Source of the DNA: Sipunculus nudus
Lineage: Eukaryota; Annelida; Sipuncula; Golfingiida; Sipunculidae
Reading direction: 5' to 3'
DNA length: 64,000 nucleotides
NCBI GenBank assembly: GCA_026874595.1
Contig: CM049317.1
Span: 42,494,401 to 42,558,400 of the forward strand
Of this stretch, positions 1 through 16,035 are shown in pieces. The notes beneath the pieces are model-generated. The model ran no database searches, had not been told where the DNA came from, and was given only the letters and a program-made list of their open reading frames with translations. The translations under genes and the position numbers were made by a program. Every line of letters starts with the position of its first letter. Position 1 is the stretch's first letter.

Positions 1-429
1 CAAAGACTCTTCAATCAGTCATCAGCACAATAATCATATGTTACATTACAAAGACTCTTCAATCAGTCATCAGCACAATAATTATATGTAACATTACAAT
101 GACTTCAATCAGTCATCAGCACAATAATCATATGTAACACTACAAAGACTCTTCAGTCAGTCATCAGCACAATAAATCATATGTAACACTACAAAGACTC
201 TTCAATCAGTCATCAGCACAATAAATCATATGTTACACTACAAAGACTCTTCAATCAGACATCAGCACAATAATCACATATAACATTACAAAGACTTCAA
301 TCAATCATCAGCACAAGAAAACATATGTAACACTACAAAGACTCTTCAATCAGTCACCAGCACAATAATCATATGTAACATTAAAAAGACTCTTCAATCA
401 GTCATCAGCACAATAATCATATGTAACAT

Positions 430-3297
430 TAAACAGACTCTTCAATCAGTCATCAGCACAATAATCATATGTAACATTAAACAGACTCTTCAATCAGTCA
501 TCAGCGCAATAATCATATGTAACATTACAAAGACTGTTCAATCAGTCATCAGCACAATAATCATATGTAATGTTACAAAGACTCTTCAGTCAGTCACCAG
601 CACAATAATCATATGTAACATTACAAAGACTTCAATCAGTCATCAGCACAATAATCATATGTAACATTAAAAAGACTCTTAAATCAGTCATCAGCACAAT
701 AATCATATGTAACACTTCAAAGACTCTTCAGCCAGGCACCAGCACAATAAATGATATGTAACATTACAAAGACTTCAAAGAGTCATCAGCACAATAAATC
801 ATATGTAACACTACAAAGATTCTTCAATCAGTCACCAGCACAATGATCATATATAACATTAAAAAGACTCTTGAATCAGTCATCAGCACAATAATCATAT
901 GTAACATTAAAAAGACTCTTCAATCAGTCATCAGCACAAAAATTATATGTAACATTACAATGACTTCAATCAGTCATCAGCACAATAATCATATGTAACA
1001 CTACAAAGACTCTTCAATCAGTCATCAGCACAATAAATCATATGTAACACTACAAAGACTCTTCAATCAGTCATCAGCACAATAATCACATATAACATTA
1101 CAAAGACTTCAATCAATCATCAGCACAAGAAAACATATGTAACACTACAAAGACTCTTCAATCAGTCACCAGCACAATAATCATTTGTAACATTAAAAAG
1201 ACTCTTCAATCAGTCATCAGCACAATAATCATATGTAACATTACAATGACTTCAATCAGTCATCAGCACAATAATCATATGTAACACTACAAAGACTCTT
1301 CAGTCAGTCACCAACACAATAAATCATATGTAACATGACAAAGACTATTCAATCAGTAATCAGCACAATAATCATATGTAACATTAAACAGACTCTTCAA
1401 TCAGTCATCAGCACAATAATCATATGTAACATTAAACAGACTCTTCAATCAGTCATCAGCGCAATAATCATATGTAACATTACAAAGACTGTTCAATCAG
1501 TCATCAGCACAATAATCATATGTAATGTTACAAAGACTCTTCAGTCAGTCACCAGCACAATAATCATATGTAACATTACAAAGACTCCAATCAGTCATCA
1601 GCACAATAATCATATGTAACATTAAAAAGACTCTTAAATCAGTCATCAGCACAATAATCATATGTAACACTTCAAAGACTCTTCAGCCAGGCACCAGCAC
1701 AATAAATGATATGTAACATTACAAAGACTTCAAAGAGTCATCAGCACAATAAATCATATGTAACACTACAAAGATTCTTCAATCAGTCACCAGCACAATG
1801 ATCATATATAACATTAAAAAGACTCTTGAATCAGTCATCAGCACAATAATCATATGTAACATTAAAAAGACTCTTCAATCAGTCATCAGCACAAAAATTA
1901 TATGTAACATTACAATGACTTCAATCAGTCATCAGCACAATAATCATATGTAACACTACAAAGACTCTTCAATCAGTCATCAGCACAATAAATCATATGT
2001 AACACTACAAAGACTCTTCAATTAGTCATCAGCACAATAATCACATATAACATTACAAAGACTTCAATCAATCATCAGCACAAGAAAACATATGTAACAC
2101 TACAAAGACTCTTCAATCAGTCACCAGCACAATAATCATTTGTAACATTAAAAAGACTCTTCAATCAGTCATCAGCACAATAATCATATGTAACATTACA
2201 ATGACTTCAATCAGTCATCAGCACAATAATCATATGTAACACTACAAAGACTCTTCAGTCAGTCACCAACACAATAAATCATATGTAACATGACAAAGAC
2301 TATTCAATCAGTAATCAGCACAATAATCATATGTAACATTAAACAGACTCTTCAATCAGTCATCAGCACAATAATCATATGTAACATTAAACAGACTCTT
2401 CAATCAGTCATCAGCGCAATAATCATATGTAACATTACAAAGACTGTTCAATCAGTCATCAGCACAATAATCATATGTAATGTTACAAAGACTCTTCAGT
2501 CAGTCACCAGCACAATAATCATATGTAACATTACAAAGACTCCAATCAGTCATCAGCACAATAATCATATGTAACATTAAAAAGACTCTTAAATCAGTCA
2601 TCAGCACAATAATCATATGTAACACTTCAAAGACTCTTCAGCCAGGCACCAGCACAATAAATGATATGTAACATTACAAAGACTTCAAAGAGTCATCAGC
2701 ACAATAAATCATATGTAACACTACAAAGATTCTTCAATCAGTCACCAGCACAATGATCATATGTAACATTAAAAAGACTCTTGAATCAGTCATCAGCACA
2801 ATAATCATATGTAACATTAAAAAGACTCTTCAATAAGTCATCAGCACAAAAATTATATGTAACATTACAATGACTTCAATCAGTCATCAGCACAATAATC
2901 ATATGTAACACTACAAAGACTCTTCAATCAGTCATCAGCACAATAAATCATATGTAACACTACAAAGACTCTTCAATCAGTCATCAGCACAATAATCACA
3001 TATAACATTACAAAGACTTCAATCAATCATCAGCACAAGAAAACATATGTAACACTACAAAGACTCTTCAATCAGTCACCAGCACAATAATCATTTGTAA
3101 CATTAAAAAGACTCTTCAATCAGTCATCAGCACAATAATCATATGTAACATTACAATGACTTCAATCAGTCATCAGCACAATAATCATATGTAACACTAC
3201 AAAGACTCTTCAGTCAGTCACCAACACAATAAATCATATGTAACATGACAAAGACTATTCAATCAGTAATCAGCACAATAATCATATGTAACATTAA
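430..3297. repeat. Higher-order repeat, period 955 bp, about three copies
   Basis: Identical stretches recur 955 bp apart: the double ATTAAACAGACTC variant is near 430, 1,385 and 2,340, and a 94-codon accidental frame starts at both 1,335 and 2,290 with the same translation. One unit holds about 20 monomers. The near identity of copies two and three points to recent amplification of a block rather than of single monomers. The pattern breaks near 3,297, where the next monomers no longer match. Confidence 0.85.
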
Positions 3298-6200
3298 AAA
3301 GACTCTTCAGTCAGTCACCAGCACAATAAATCATATGTAACATTAAAAAGACTCTTCAATCAGTCATTAGCACAATAATCATATGTAACATTACAAAGAC
3401 TCTTCAGTCAGTTATCAGCACAATAATCATATGTAATATTACAAAGACTTCAATCAGTCATCAGCACAATAAATCATATGTAACACTACAAAGACTCTTC
3501 AATCAGTCATCAGCACAATAATCATATGTAACATTACAAAGATTTCAATCAGTCATCAGCACAATAATCATATGTAACATTACAAAGACTTCAGTGTCAT
3601 CAGCACAATAAATCATATGTAACACTACAAAGACTCTTCAATCAGTCATCAGCACAATAATCATATGTAACACTACAAAGACTCTTCAATCAGTTATCAG
3701 CACAATAATCATATGTAACACTACAAAGTCTCTTCAATCAGTCATCAGCACAATAATCTTGTTACTTTACAAAGACTTTAATCAGTCATCAGCACAATAA
3801 TCATATGTAACACTACAAAGACTCTTCAATCAGTCATCAGCACAATAATCATATGTAACACTGCAAAGAATCTTCAGTCAGTCATCAGCACAATAAATCA
3901 TATGTAACACTACAAAGACTCTTCAGTCAGTCACCAACACAATAAATCATATGTAACATCACAAAGACTCTTCAATCAGTCATCAGCACAATAATCATAT
4001 GTAACATAACAAAGACTTCAATCAGTCATCAGCACAATAATCATATGTAACACTACAAAGACTCTTCAGTCAGTCATCAGCACAATAATCATATGTAACC
4101 TTAAAAAGACTCTTCAATCAGTCATCAGCACAATAATCATATGTAACATTACAAAGACTTCAATCAGTCATCAGCACAATAAACGTATGTAACACTACAA
4201 AGACTCTTCAATCAGTCTTCAGCAGAATAATCATATGTAACATTAAAAAGATTCTTCAATCAGTCATCAGCACAATAATCATATTTAACATTAAAAAGAT
4301 TTCAATCAGTCATCAGCACAATAAATCATATGTAACACTACAAAGACTCTTCAATCAGTAACCAACACAATAATCATATGTAACACTACAAAGACTCTTC
4401 AATCAGTCATCAGCACAATAATTATATGTAACCTTTAAAAGACTCTTCAATCAGTTATCAGCACAATAATCATATGTAACACTACAAAGACTCTTCAATC
4501 AGTCATCAGCACAATAATCATGTTACTTTACAAAGACTTTAATCAGTCATCAGCACAATAATCATATGTAACACTACAAAGACTCTTCAATCAGTCATCA
4601 GCACAATAATCATATGTAACACTACAAAGCCTCTTCAATCAGTCATCAGCACAATAATCATATGTAACACTACAAAGACTCTTCAGTCAGGCACCAACAC
4701 AATAAATCATATGTAACATGACAAAGACTCTTCAATCAGTCATCAGCACAATAATCATATGTAACATTAAAAAGACTCTTCAGTCAGTCACCAGCACAAT
4801 AAATCATATGTAACATTAAAAAGACTCTTCAATCAGTCATTAGCACAATAATCATATGTAACATTACAAAGACTCTTCAGTCAGTCACCAGCACAATAAA
4901 TCATATGTAACACTACAAAGACTCTTCAATCAGTCATCAGCACAATAATCTGATGTAACACTACAAAGACACTTCAATCAGTCATCAGCACAATAATCAT
5001 ATGTAACACTACAAAGACTCTTCAGTCAGTCATCAGCACAATAATCATATGTAACACTGCAAAGACACTTCAGTCAGTCATCAGCACAATAAATCATATG
5101 TAACACTACAAAGACTCTTCAGTCAGTCACCAACACATTAAAAAATAAGTAAGATCACAAATACTCTTCAATCAGTCTTTAGCACAATAATCATATGTAA
5201 CATAACAAAGACTTCAATCAGTCATCAGCACAATAATCATATGTAACATTAAAAAGACTCTTCAATCAGTCATCAGCACAATAATCATATGTAACATTAA
5301 AAAGACTCTTCAGTCAGTCACCAGCACAATAAATCATATGTAACATTAAAAAGACTCTTCAGTCAGTCACCAACACATTAAAAAATAAGTAAGATCACAA
5401 ATACTCTTCAGTCAGGCACCAACACAATAAATCATATGTAACATGACAAAGACTCTTCAATCAGTCATCAGCACAATAATCATATGTAACATTAAAAAGA
5501 CTCTTCAGTCAGTCACCAGCACAATAAATCATATGTAACATTAAAAAGACTCTTCAATCAGTCATTAGCACAATAATCATATGTAACATTACAAAGACTC
5601 TTCAGTCAGTCACCAGCACAATAAATCATATGTAACACTACAAAGACTCTTCAATCAGTCATCAGCACAATAATCTGATGTAACACTACAAAGACACTTC
5701 AATCAGTCATCAGCACAATAATCATATGTAACACTACAAAGACTCTTCAGTCAGTCATCAGCACAATAATCATATGTAATATTACAAAGACTTCAATCAG
5801 TCATCAGCACAATAAATCATATGTAACACTACAAAGAGTCTTCAATCAGTCATCAGCACAATAATCATATGTAACATTACAAAGATTTCAATCAGTCATC
5901 AGCACAATAATCATATGTAACATTACAAAGACTTCAATGTCATCAGCACAATAAATCATATGTAACACTACAAAGACTCTTCAATCAGTCATCAGCACAA
6001 TAATCATATGTAACACTACAAAGACTCTTCAATCAGTTATCAGCACAATAATCATATGTAACACTACAAAGTCTCTTCAATCAGTCATCAGCACAATAAT
6101 CATATGTAACACTGCAAAGACACTTCAGTCAGTCATCAGCACAATAAATCATATGTAACACTACAAAGACTCTTCAGTCAGTCACCAACACATTAAAAAA

Positions 6201-6877
6201 TAAGTAAGATCACAAATACTCTTCAATCAGTCTTTAGCACAATAATCATATGTAACATAACAAAGACTTCAATCAGTCATCAGCACAATAATTATATGTA
6301 ACACTACAAAGACTCTTCAGTCAGTCATCAGCACAATAAATCATATGTAACACTACAAAGACTCTTCAATCAGTCATCAGCACAATAATCATATGTAACC
6401 TTAAAAAGACTCTTCAATCAGTCATCAGCACAATAATCATATGTAACATTACAAAGACTTCAATCAGTCATCAGCACAATAAACGTATGTAACACTACAA
6501 AGACTCTTCAATCAGTCTTTAGCAGAATAATCATATGTAACATTAAAAAGATTCTTCAATCAGTCATCAGCACAATAAATCATATGTAACACTACAAAGA
6601 CTCTTCAATCAGTAACCAGCACAATAATCATATGTAACACTACAAAGACTCTTCAGTCAGTCATCAGCACAATTAATCATATGTAACACTACAAAGACTC
6701 TTCAATAAGTCATCAGCACAATAATCATATGTAACATTACAAAGACTTCAGTCAGTCATCAGCACAATAAATCATATGTAACATAACAAAGACTTCAATT
6801 AGTCATCAGCACAATAATCATATGTAACACTACAAAGGCTCTTCATTCAGTCATCAGCACAATAAATCATATGTAAC

Positions 6878-7310
6878 AAACCGGCTTCTGTGGCTCAGGG
6901 GTAGAGCGGAGGACTCAAAGCCGGGAGATCGTGGGTTCGAATCTCAGCCAAGGTGGTGAGGTTTTTCACGGTCGGCCCCCACCCAGGGTGAGCGCTCTGT
7001 AGGCTTAATGGGAAGGCTGTGCCCTACAGTCGTGTATCACTCACATACGAGTGCGTCTTTGGGGGGTTCCTCGGGGTTATGACCCAGCAATGGGAATGAT
7101 TACACACCCAGGACCCGTAGGTGTGGTAGACACCGGGCCTGGGTGACACCAGGATATAAAAATGATAAGAAGCGAGTGTTACCGCCCTGTCAAGTAGTCC
7201 CAAACCGAAATGGAAACTCTGCAGATGTACATACTTAGTGAAGAATTAGTAAAGTCAGCATTAAAAAATGGAGGCGGTTACCTCCACCAAAAAAATTATT
7301 TAAAAAAAAA
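6878..7310 (+). mobile_element. tRNA-derived SINE inserted in the satellite
   Basis: The head looks like a tRNA gene: an A-box-like stretch TGGCTCAGGGGTAGAGCGG (6,891-6,909) and a perfect B-box GGTTCGAATCT (6,934-6,944), the two halves of an internal RNA polymerase III promoter. A tRNA-unrelated body of about 340 bp follows, then an A-rich tail (about 7,288-7,310). The monomer segment AAATCATATGTAACA occurs directly before the head and again directly after the tail, while an uninterrupted array has one per monomer. I read this as a target-site duplication of about 13-15 bp, as expected for LINE-driven insertion. The body ends GGCGGTTACCTCCACC before the tail. It encodes no protein. Family name unknown to me. 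Confidence 0.85.
6891..6944 (+). promoter_or_regulatory. Pol III internal promoter (A and B boxes) of the SINE
   Basis: The A box lies at 6,891-6,909 and the B box at 6,934-6,944, about 25 bp apart, as in tRNA genes. The predicted anticodon arm between them (GGACTCAAAGCC) is poorly formed, so this is a SINE head rather than a working tRNA gene. Confidence 0.75.
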
Positions 7311-10300
7311 ATCATATGTAACATTACAAAGATTTCAATCAGTCATCAGCACAATAATCATATGTAACACTACAAATACTTCAATCAGTCATCAGCACAA
7401 TAAATCATATGTAACACTACAAAGACTCTTCAATCAGTTATCAGCACAATAATCATATGTAACACTACAAAGACTCTTCAATCAGTCATCAGCACAATAA
7501 TCATATGTAACACTACAAAGATTCTTCAATCAGTTATCAGCACAATAATCATATGTAACACTACAAAGACTCTTCAATCAGTCATCAGCACAATAATCAT
7601 GTTACTTTACAAAGACTTTAATCAGTCATCAGCACAATAATCATATGTAACACTACAAAGACTCTTCAATCAGTCATCAGCACAATAATCATATGTAACA
7701 CTACAAAGACTCTTCAATCAGTCATCAGCACAATAATCATATGTAACACTACAAAGACTCTTCAGTCAGTCACCAACACAATAAATCATATGTAACATTA
7801 AAAAGACTCTTCAATCAGTCATTAGCACAATAATCATATGTAACACTACAAAGACTCTTCAGTCAGTCACCAGCACAATAAATCATATGTAACACTACAA
7901 AGACTCTTCAATCAGTCATCAGCACAATAATCTTATGTAACACTACAAAAACTCTTCAATCAGTCATCAGCACAATAATCATATGTTACACTACAAAGAC
8001 TCTTCAGTCAGTCATCGGCACAATAATCATATGTAACATTACAAAGACTTCAATCAGTCATCAGCACAATAAATCATATGTAACACTACAAAGACTCTTC
8101 AATCAGTCATCAGCACAATAATCATATGTAACATTACAAAGATTTCAATCAGTCATCAGCACAATAATCATATGTAACATTACAAAGACTTCAATCAGTC
8201 ATCAGCACAATAAATCATATGTAACACTACTAAGACTCTTCAATCAGTCATCAGCACAATAATCATATGTAACACTACAAAGACTCTTCAATCAGTTATC
8301 AGCACAATAATCATATGTAACACTACAAAGACTCTTCAATCAGTCATCAGCACAATAATCATGTTACTTTTCAAAGACTTTAATCAGTCATCAGCACAAT
8401 AATCATATGTAACACTACAAAGACTCTTCAATCAGTCATCAGCACAATAATCATATGTAACACTGCAAAGACTCTTCAGTCAGTCATCAGCACAATAAAT
8501 CATATGTAACACTACAAAGACTCTTCAGTCAGTCACCAACACAATAAATCATATGTAACATCACAAAGACTCTTCAATCAGTCATCAGAACAATAATCAT
8601 ATGTAACATAACAAAGACTTCAATCAGTCATCAGCACAATAATCATATGTAACACTACAAAGACTCTTCAGTCAATCATCAGCACAATAAATCATATGTA
8701 ACACTACAAAGACTCTTCAATCAGTCATCAGCACAATAATCATATGTAACCTTAAAAAGACTCTTCAATCAGTCATCAGCACAATAATCATATGTAACAT
8801 TACAAAGACTTCAATCAGTCATCAGCACAATAAACGTATGTAACACTACAAAGACTCTTCAATCAGTCTTCAGCAGAATAATCATATGTAACATTAAAAA
8901 GATTCTTCAATCAGTCATCAGCACAATAATCATATTTAACATTAAAAAGATTTCAATCAGTCATCAGCACAATAAATCATATGTAACACTAAAAAGACTC
9001 TTCAATCAGTAACCAGCACAATAATCATATGTAACACTACAAAGACTCTTCAATCAGTCATCAGCACAATAATCATATGTAACCTTAAAAAGACTCTTCA
9101 ATCAGTTATCAGCACAATAATCATATGTAACACTACAAAGACTCTTCAATCAGTCATCAGCACAATAATCATGTTACTTTACAAAGACTTTAATCAGTCA
9201 TCAGCACAATAATCATATGTAACACTACAAAGACTCTTCAATCAGTCATCAGCACAATAATTATATGTAACACTACAAAGCCTCTTCAATCAGTCATCAG
9301 CACAATAATCATATGTAACACTACAAAGACTCTTCAGTCAGTCACCAACAGAATAAATCATATTTAACATGACAAAGACTCTTCAATCAGTCATCAGCAC
9401 AATAATCATATGTAACATTAAAAAGACTCTTCAGTCAGTCACCAGCACAATAAATCATATGTAACATTAAAAAGACTCTTCAATCAGTCATTAGCACAAT
9501 AATCATATGTAACATTACAAAGACTCTTCAGTCAGTCACCAGCACAATAAATCATATGTAACACTACAAAGACTTTTCAATCAGTCATCAGCACAATAAT
9601 CTTATGTAACACTACAAAGACTCTTCAATCAGTCATCAGCACAATAATCATATGTAACACTACAAAGACTCTTCAGTCAGTCATCAGCACAATAATCATA
9701 TGTAATATTACAAAGACTTCAATCAGTCATCAGCACAATAAATCATATGTAACACTACAAAGAGTCTTCAATCAGTCATCAGCACAATAATCATATGTAA
9801 CATTACAAAGATTTCAATCAGTCATCAGCACAATAATCATATGTAACATTACAAAGACTTCAATGTCATCAGCACAATAAATCATATGTAACACTACAAA
9901 GACTCTTCAATCAGTCATCAGCACAATAATCATATGTAACACTACAAAGACTCTTCAATCAGTTATCAGCACAATAATCATATGTAACACTACAAAGACT
10001 CTTCAATCAGTCATCAGCACAATAATCTTGTTACTTTACAAAGACTTTAATCAGTCATCAGCACAATAATCATATGTAACACTACAAAGACTCTACAATC
10101 AGTCATCAGCACAATAATCATATGTAACACTGCAAAGACACTTCAGTCAGTCATCAGCACAATAAATCATATGTAACACTACAAAGACTCTTCAGTCAGT
10201 CACCAACACAATAAATCATATGTAAGATCACAAAGACTCTTCAATCAGTCTTTAGCACAATAATCATATGTAACATAACAAAGACTTCAATCAGTCATCA

Positions 10301-10599
10301 GCACAATAATCATATGTAACACTACAAAGACTCTTCAGTCAGTCATCAGCACAATAAATCATATGTAACACTACAAAGACTCTTCAATCAGTCATCAGCA
10401 CAATAATCATATGTAACCTTAAAAAGACTCTTCAATCAGTCATCAGCACAATAATCATATGTAACATTACAAAGACTTCAATCAGTCATCAGCACAATAA
10501 TCATGTTACTTTTCAAAGACTTTAATCATTCATCAGCACAATAATCATATGTAACACTACAAAGACTCTTCAATCAGTCATCAGCACAATAATCATATG

Positions 10600-13500
10600 T
10601 AACACTGCAAAGACTCTTCAATCAGTCATCAGCACAATAATCATATGTTTCATAACAAAGACTTCAATCAGTCATCAGCACAATAATCATATGTAACACT
10701 ACAAAGACTCTTCAGTCAGTCATCAGCACAATAAATCATATGTAACACTACAAAGACTCTTCAATCAGTCATCAGCACAATAATCATATGTAACCTTAAA
10801 AAGACTTCAATCAGTCATCAGCACAATAAACGTATGTAACACTACAAAGACTCTTCAATCAGTCTTCAGCAGAATAATCATATGTAACATTAAAAAGATT
10901 CTTCAATCAGTCATCAGCACAATAATCATATTTAACATTTAAAAGATTTCAATCAGTCATCAGCACAATAAATCATATGTAACACTACAAAGACTCTTCA
11001 ATCAGTAACCAGCACAATAATCATATGTAACACTACAAAGACTCTTCAATCAGTCATCAGCACAATAATCATATGAAACCTTAAAAAGACTCTTCAATCA
11101 GTTATCAGCACAATAATCATATGTAACACTACAAAGACTCTTCAATCAGTCATCAGCACAATAATCATATGTAACACTACAAAGCCTCTTCAATCAGTCA
11201 TCAGCACAATAATCATATGTAACACTACAAAGACTCTTCAATCAGTCATCAGCACAATAATCATATGTAACACTACAAAGCCTCTTCAATCAGTCATCAG
11301 CACAATAATCATATGTAACACTACAAAGACTCTTCAGTCAGTCACCAACACAATAAATCATATGTAACATGACAAAGACTCTTCAATCAGTCATCAGCAC
11401 AATAATCATATGTAACATTAAAAAGACTCTTCAGTCAGTCACCAGCACAATAAATCATATGTAACATTAAAAAGACTCTTCAATCAGTCATTAGCACAAT
11501 AATCATATGTAACATTACAAAGACTCTTCAGTCACCAGCACAATAAATCATATGTAACACTACAAAGACTCTTCAGTCAGTCATCAGCACAATAATCTTA
11601 TGTAACACTACAAAGACTCTTCAATCAGTCATCAGCACAATAATCATATGTAACACTACAAAGACTCTTCAGTCAGTCATCAGCACAATAATCATATGTA
11701 ATATTACAAAGACTTCAATCAGGCATCAGCACAATAAATCATATGTAACACTACAAAGAGTCTTCAATCAGTCATCAGCACAATAATCATATGTAACATT
11801 ACAAAGATTTCAATCAGTCATCAGCACAATAATCATATGTAACATTACAAAGACTTCAATGTCATCAGCACAATAAATCATATGTAACACTACAAAGACT
11901 CTTCATCCAGTCATCAGCACAATAATCATATGTAACACTACAAAGACTCTTCAATCAGTTATCAGCATAATAATCATATGTAACACTACAAAGACTCTTC
12001 AATCAGTCATCAGCACAATAATCTTGTTACTTTACAAAGACTTTAATCAGTCATCAGCACAATAATCATATGTAACACTACAAAGACTCTACAATCAGTC
12101 ATCAGCACAATAATCATATGTAACACTGCAAAGACACTTCAGTCAGTCACCAACACAATAAATCATATGTAAGATCACAAAGACTCTTCAATCAGTCTTT
12201 AGCACAATAATCATATGTAACATAACAAAGACTTCAATCAGTCATCAGCACAATAGTCATATGTAACACTACAAAGACTCTTCAGTCAGTCATCAGCACA
12301 ATAAATCATATGTAACACTACAAAGACTCTTCAATCAGTCATCAGCACAATAATCATATGTAACCTTAAAAAGACTCTTCAATCAGTCATCAGCACAATA
12401 ATCATATGTAACACTGCAAAGACTCTTCAATCAGTCATCAGCACAATAATCATATGTTTCATAACAAAGACTTCAATCAGTCATCAGCACAATAATCATA
12501 TGTAACACTACAAAGACTCTTCAGTCAGTCATCAGCACAATAAATCATATGTAACACTACAAAGACTCTTCAATCAGTCATCAGCACAATAATCATATGT
12601 AACCTTAAAAAGACTTCAATCAGTCATCAGCACAATAAACGTATGTAACACTACAAAGACTCTTCAATCAGTCTTCAGCAGAATAATCATATGTAACATT
12701 AAAAAGATTCTTCAATCAGTCATCAGCACAATAATCATATTTAACATTTAAAAGATTTCAATCAGTCATCAGCACAATAAATCATATGTAACACTACAAA
12801 GACTCTTCAATCAGTAACCAGCACAATAATCATATGTAACACTACAAAGACTCTTCAATCAGTCATCAGCACAATAATCATATGAAACCTTAAAAAGACT
12901 CTTCAATCAGTTATCAGCACAATAATCATATGTAACACTACAAAGACTCTTCAATCAGTCATCAGCACAATAATCATATGTAACACTACAAAGCCTCTTC
13001 AATCAGTCATCAGCACAATAATCATATGTAACACTACAAAGACTCTTCAATCAGTCATCAGCACAATAATCATATGTAACACTACAAAGCCTCTTCAATC
13101 AGTCATCAGCACAATAATCATATGTAACACTACAAAGACTCTTCAGTCAGTCACCAACACAATAAATCATATGTAACATGACAAAGACTCTTCAATCAGT
13201 CATCAGCACAATAATCATATGTAACATTAAAAAGACTCTTCAGTCAGTCACCAGCACAATAAATCATATGTAACATTAAAAAGACTCTTCAATCAGTCAT
13301 TAGCACAATAATCATATGTAACATTACAAAGACTCTTCAGTCAGTCACCAGCACAATAAATCATATGTAACACTACAAAGACTCTTCAGTCAGTCATCAG
13401 CACAATAATCTTATGTAACACTACAAAGACTCTTCAATCAGTCATCAGCACAATAATCATATGTAACACTACAAAGACTCTTCAGTCAGTCATCAGCACA

Positions 13501-16035
13501 ATAATCATATGTAATATTACAAAGACTTCAATCAGTCATCAGCACAATAAATCATATGTAACACTACAAAGAGTCTTCAATCAGTCATCAGCACAATAAT
13601 CATATGTAACATTACAAAGATTTCAATCAGTCATCAGCACAATAATCATATGTAACATTACAAAGACTTCAATGTCATCAGCACAATAAATCATATGTAA
13701 CACTACAAAGACTCTTCAATCAGTCATCAGCACAATAATCATATGTAACACTACAAAGACTCTTCAATCAGTTATCAGCATAATAATCATATGTAACACT
13801 ACAAAGACTCTTCAATCAGTCATCAGCACAATAATCTTGTTACTTTACAAAGACTTTAATCAGTCATCAGCACAATAATCATATGTAACACTACAAAGAC
13901 TCTACAATCAGTCATCAGCACAATAATCATATGTAACACTGCAAAGACACTTCAGTCAGTCACCAACACAATAAATCATATGTAAGATCACAAAGACTCT
14001 TCAATCAGTCTTTAGCACAATAATCATATGTAACATAACAAAGACTTCAATCAGTCATCAGCACAATAGTCATATGTAACACTACAAAGACTCTTCAGTC
14101 AGTCATCAGCACAATAAATCATATGTAACACTACAAAGACTCTTCAATCAGTCATCAGCACAATAATCATATGTAACCTTAAAAAGACTCTTCAATCAGT
14201 CATCAGCACAATAATCATATGTAACACTGCAAAGACTCTTCAATCAGTCATCAGCACAATAATCATATGTTTCATAACAAAGACTTCAATCAGTCATCAG
14301 CACAATAATCATATGTAACACTACAAAGACTCTTCAGTCAGTCATCAGCACAATAAATCATATGTAACACTACAAAGACTCTTCAATCAGTCATCAGCAC
14401 AATAATCATATGTAACCTTAAAAAGACTTCAATCAGTCATCAGCACAATAAACGTATGAAACACTACAAAGACTCTTCAATCAGTCTTCAGCAGAATAAT
14501 CATATGTAACATTAAAAAGATTCTTCAATCAGTCATCAGCACAATAATCATATTTAACATTTAAAAGATTTCAATCAGTCATCAGCACAATAAATCATAT
14601 GTAACACTACAAAGACTCTTCAATCAGTAACCAGCACAATAATCATATGTAACACTACAAAGACTCTTCAATCAGTCATCAGCACAATAATCATATGAAA
14701 CCTTAAAAAGACTCTTCAATCAGTTATCAGCACAATAATCATATGTAACACTACAAAGACTCTTCAATCAGTCATCAGCACAATAATCATATGTAACACT
14801 ACAAAGCCTCTTCAATCAGTCATCAGCACAATAATCATATGTAACACTACAAAGACTCTTCAATCAGTCATCAGCACAATAATCATATGTAACACTACAA
14901 AGCCTCTTCAATCAGTCATCAGCACAATAATCATATGTAACACTACAAAGACTCTTCAGTCAGTCACCAACACAATAAATCATATGTAACATGACAAAGA
15001 CTCTTCAATCAGTCATCAGCACAATAATCATATGTAACATTAAAAAGACTCTTCAGTCAGTCACCAGCACAATAAATCATATGTAACATTAAAAAGACTC
15101 TTCAATCAGTCATTAGCACAATAATCATATGTAACATTACAAAGACTCTTCAGTCAGTCACCAGCACAATAAATCATATGTAACACTACAAAGACTCTTC
15201 AGTCAGTCATCAGCACAATAATCTTATGTAACACTACAAAGACTCTTCAATCAGTCATCAGCACAATAATCATATGTAACACTACAAAGACTCTTCAGTC
15301 AGTCATCAGCACAATAATCATATGTAATATTACAAAGACTTCAATCAGTCATCAGCACAATAAATCATATGTAACACTACAAAGAGTCTTCAATCAGTCA
15401 TCAGCACAATAATCATATGTAACATTACAAAGATTTCAATCAGTCATCAGCACAATAATCATATGTAACATTACAAAGACTTCAATGTCATCAGCACAAT
15501 AAATCATATGTAACACTACAAAGACTCTTCAATCAGTCATCAGCACAATAATCATATGTAACAGTACAAAGACTCTTCAATCAGTTATCAGCATAATAAT
15601 CATATGTAACACTACAAAGACTCTTCAATCAGTCATCAGCACAATAATCTTGTTACTTTACAAAGACTTTAATCAGTCATCAGCACAATAATCATATGTA
15701 ACACTACAAAGACTCTACAATCAGTCATCAGCACAATAATCATATGTAACACTGCAAAGACACTTCAGTCAGTCACCAACACAATAAATCATATGTAAGA
15801 TCACAAAGACTCTTCAATCAGTCTTTAGCACAATAATCATATGTAACATAACAAAGACTTCAATCAGTCATCAGCACAATAGTCATATGTAACACTACAA
15901 AGACTCTTCAGTCAGTCATCAGCACAATAAATCATATGTAACACTACAAAGACTCTTCAATCAGTCATCAGCACAATAATCATATGTAACCTTAAAAAGA
16001 CTCTTCAATCAGTCATCAGCACAATAATCATATGT
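10600..16035. repeat. Higher-order repeat, period 1,813 bp, three copies
   Basis: Rare monomer variants recur at constant spacing. The truncated form reading CAATGTCATCAGC is at 11,857, 13,670 and 15,483 (1,813 bp each step). The TCATATGTTTCATAAC variant is at 10,641, 12,450 and 14,263 (1,809 and 1,813 bp). One unit equals about 38 monomers. The register is lost near 16,035, where a monomer present in the previous copies is replaced by a different variant. An older related copy lies upstream (the same truncated form at 5,936 and 9,861) with larger spacing. Confidence 0.85.

Noticed and set aside
1335-2574. Two identical 94-codon frames (1,335-1,619 and 2,290-2,574)
   Set aside because: They consist entirely of 48-bp satellite monomers and are identical because of the 955-bp higher-order repeat.
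6880-6953. A functional tRNA gene
   Set aside because: A and B boxes are present, but the anticodon arm and acceptor stem do not fold, and a SINE body and A-rich tail follow.
7210-7452. 80-codon frame
   Set aside because: It runs from the SINE body through the A tail into the satellite.
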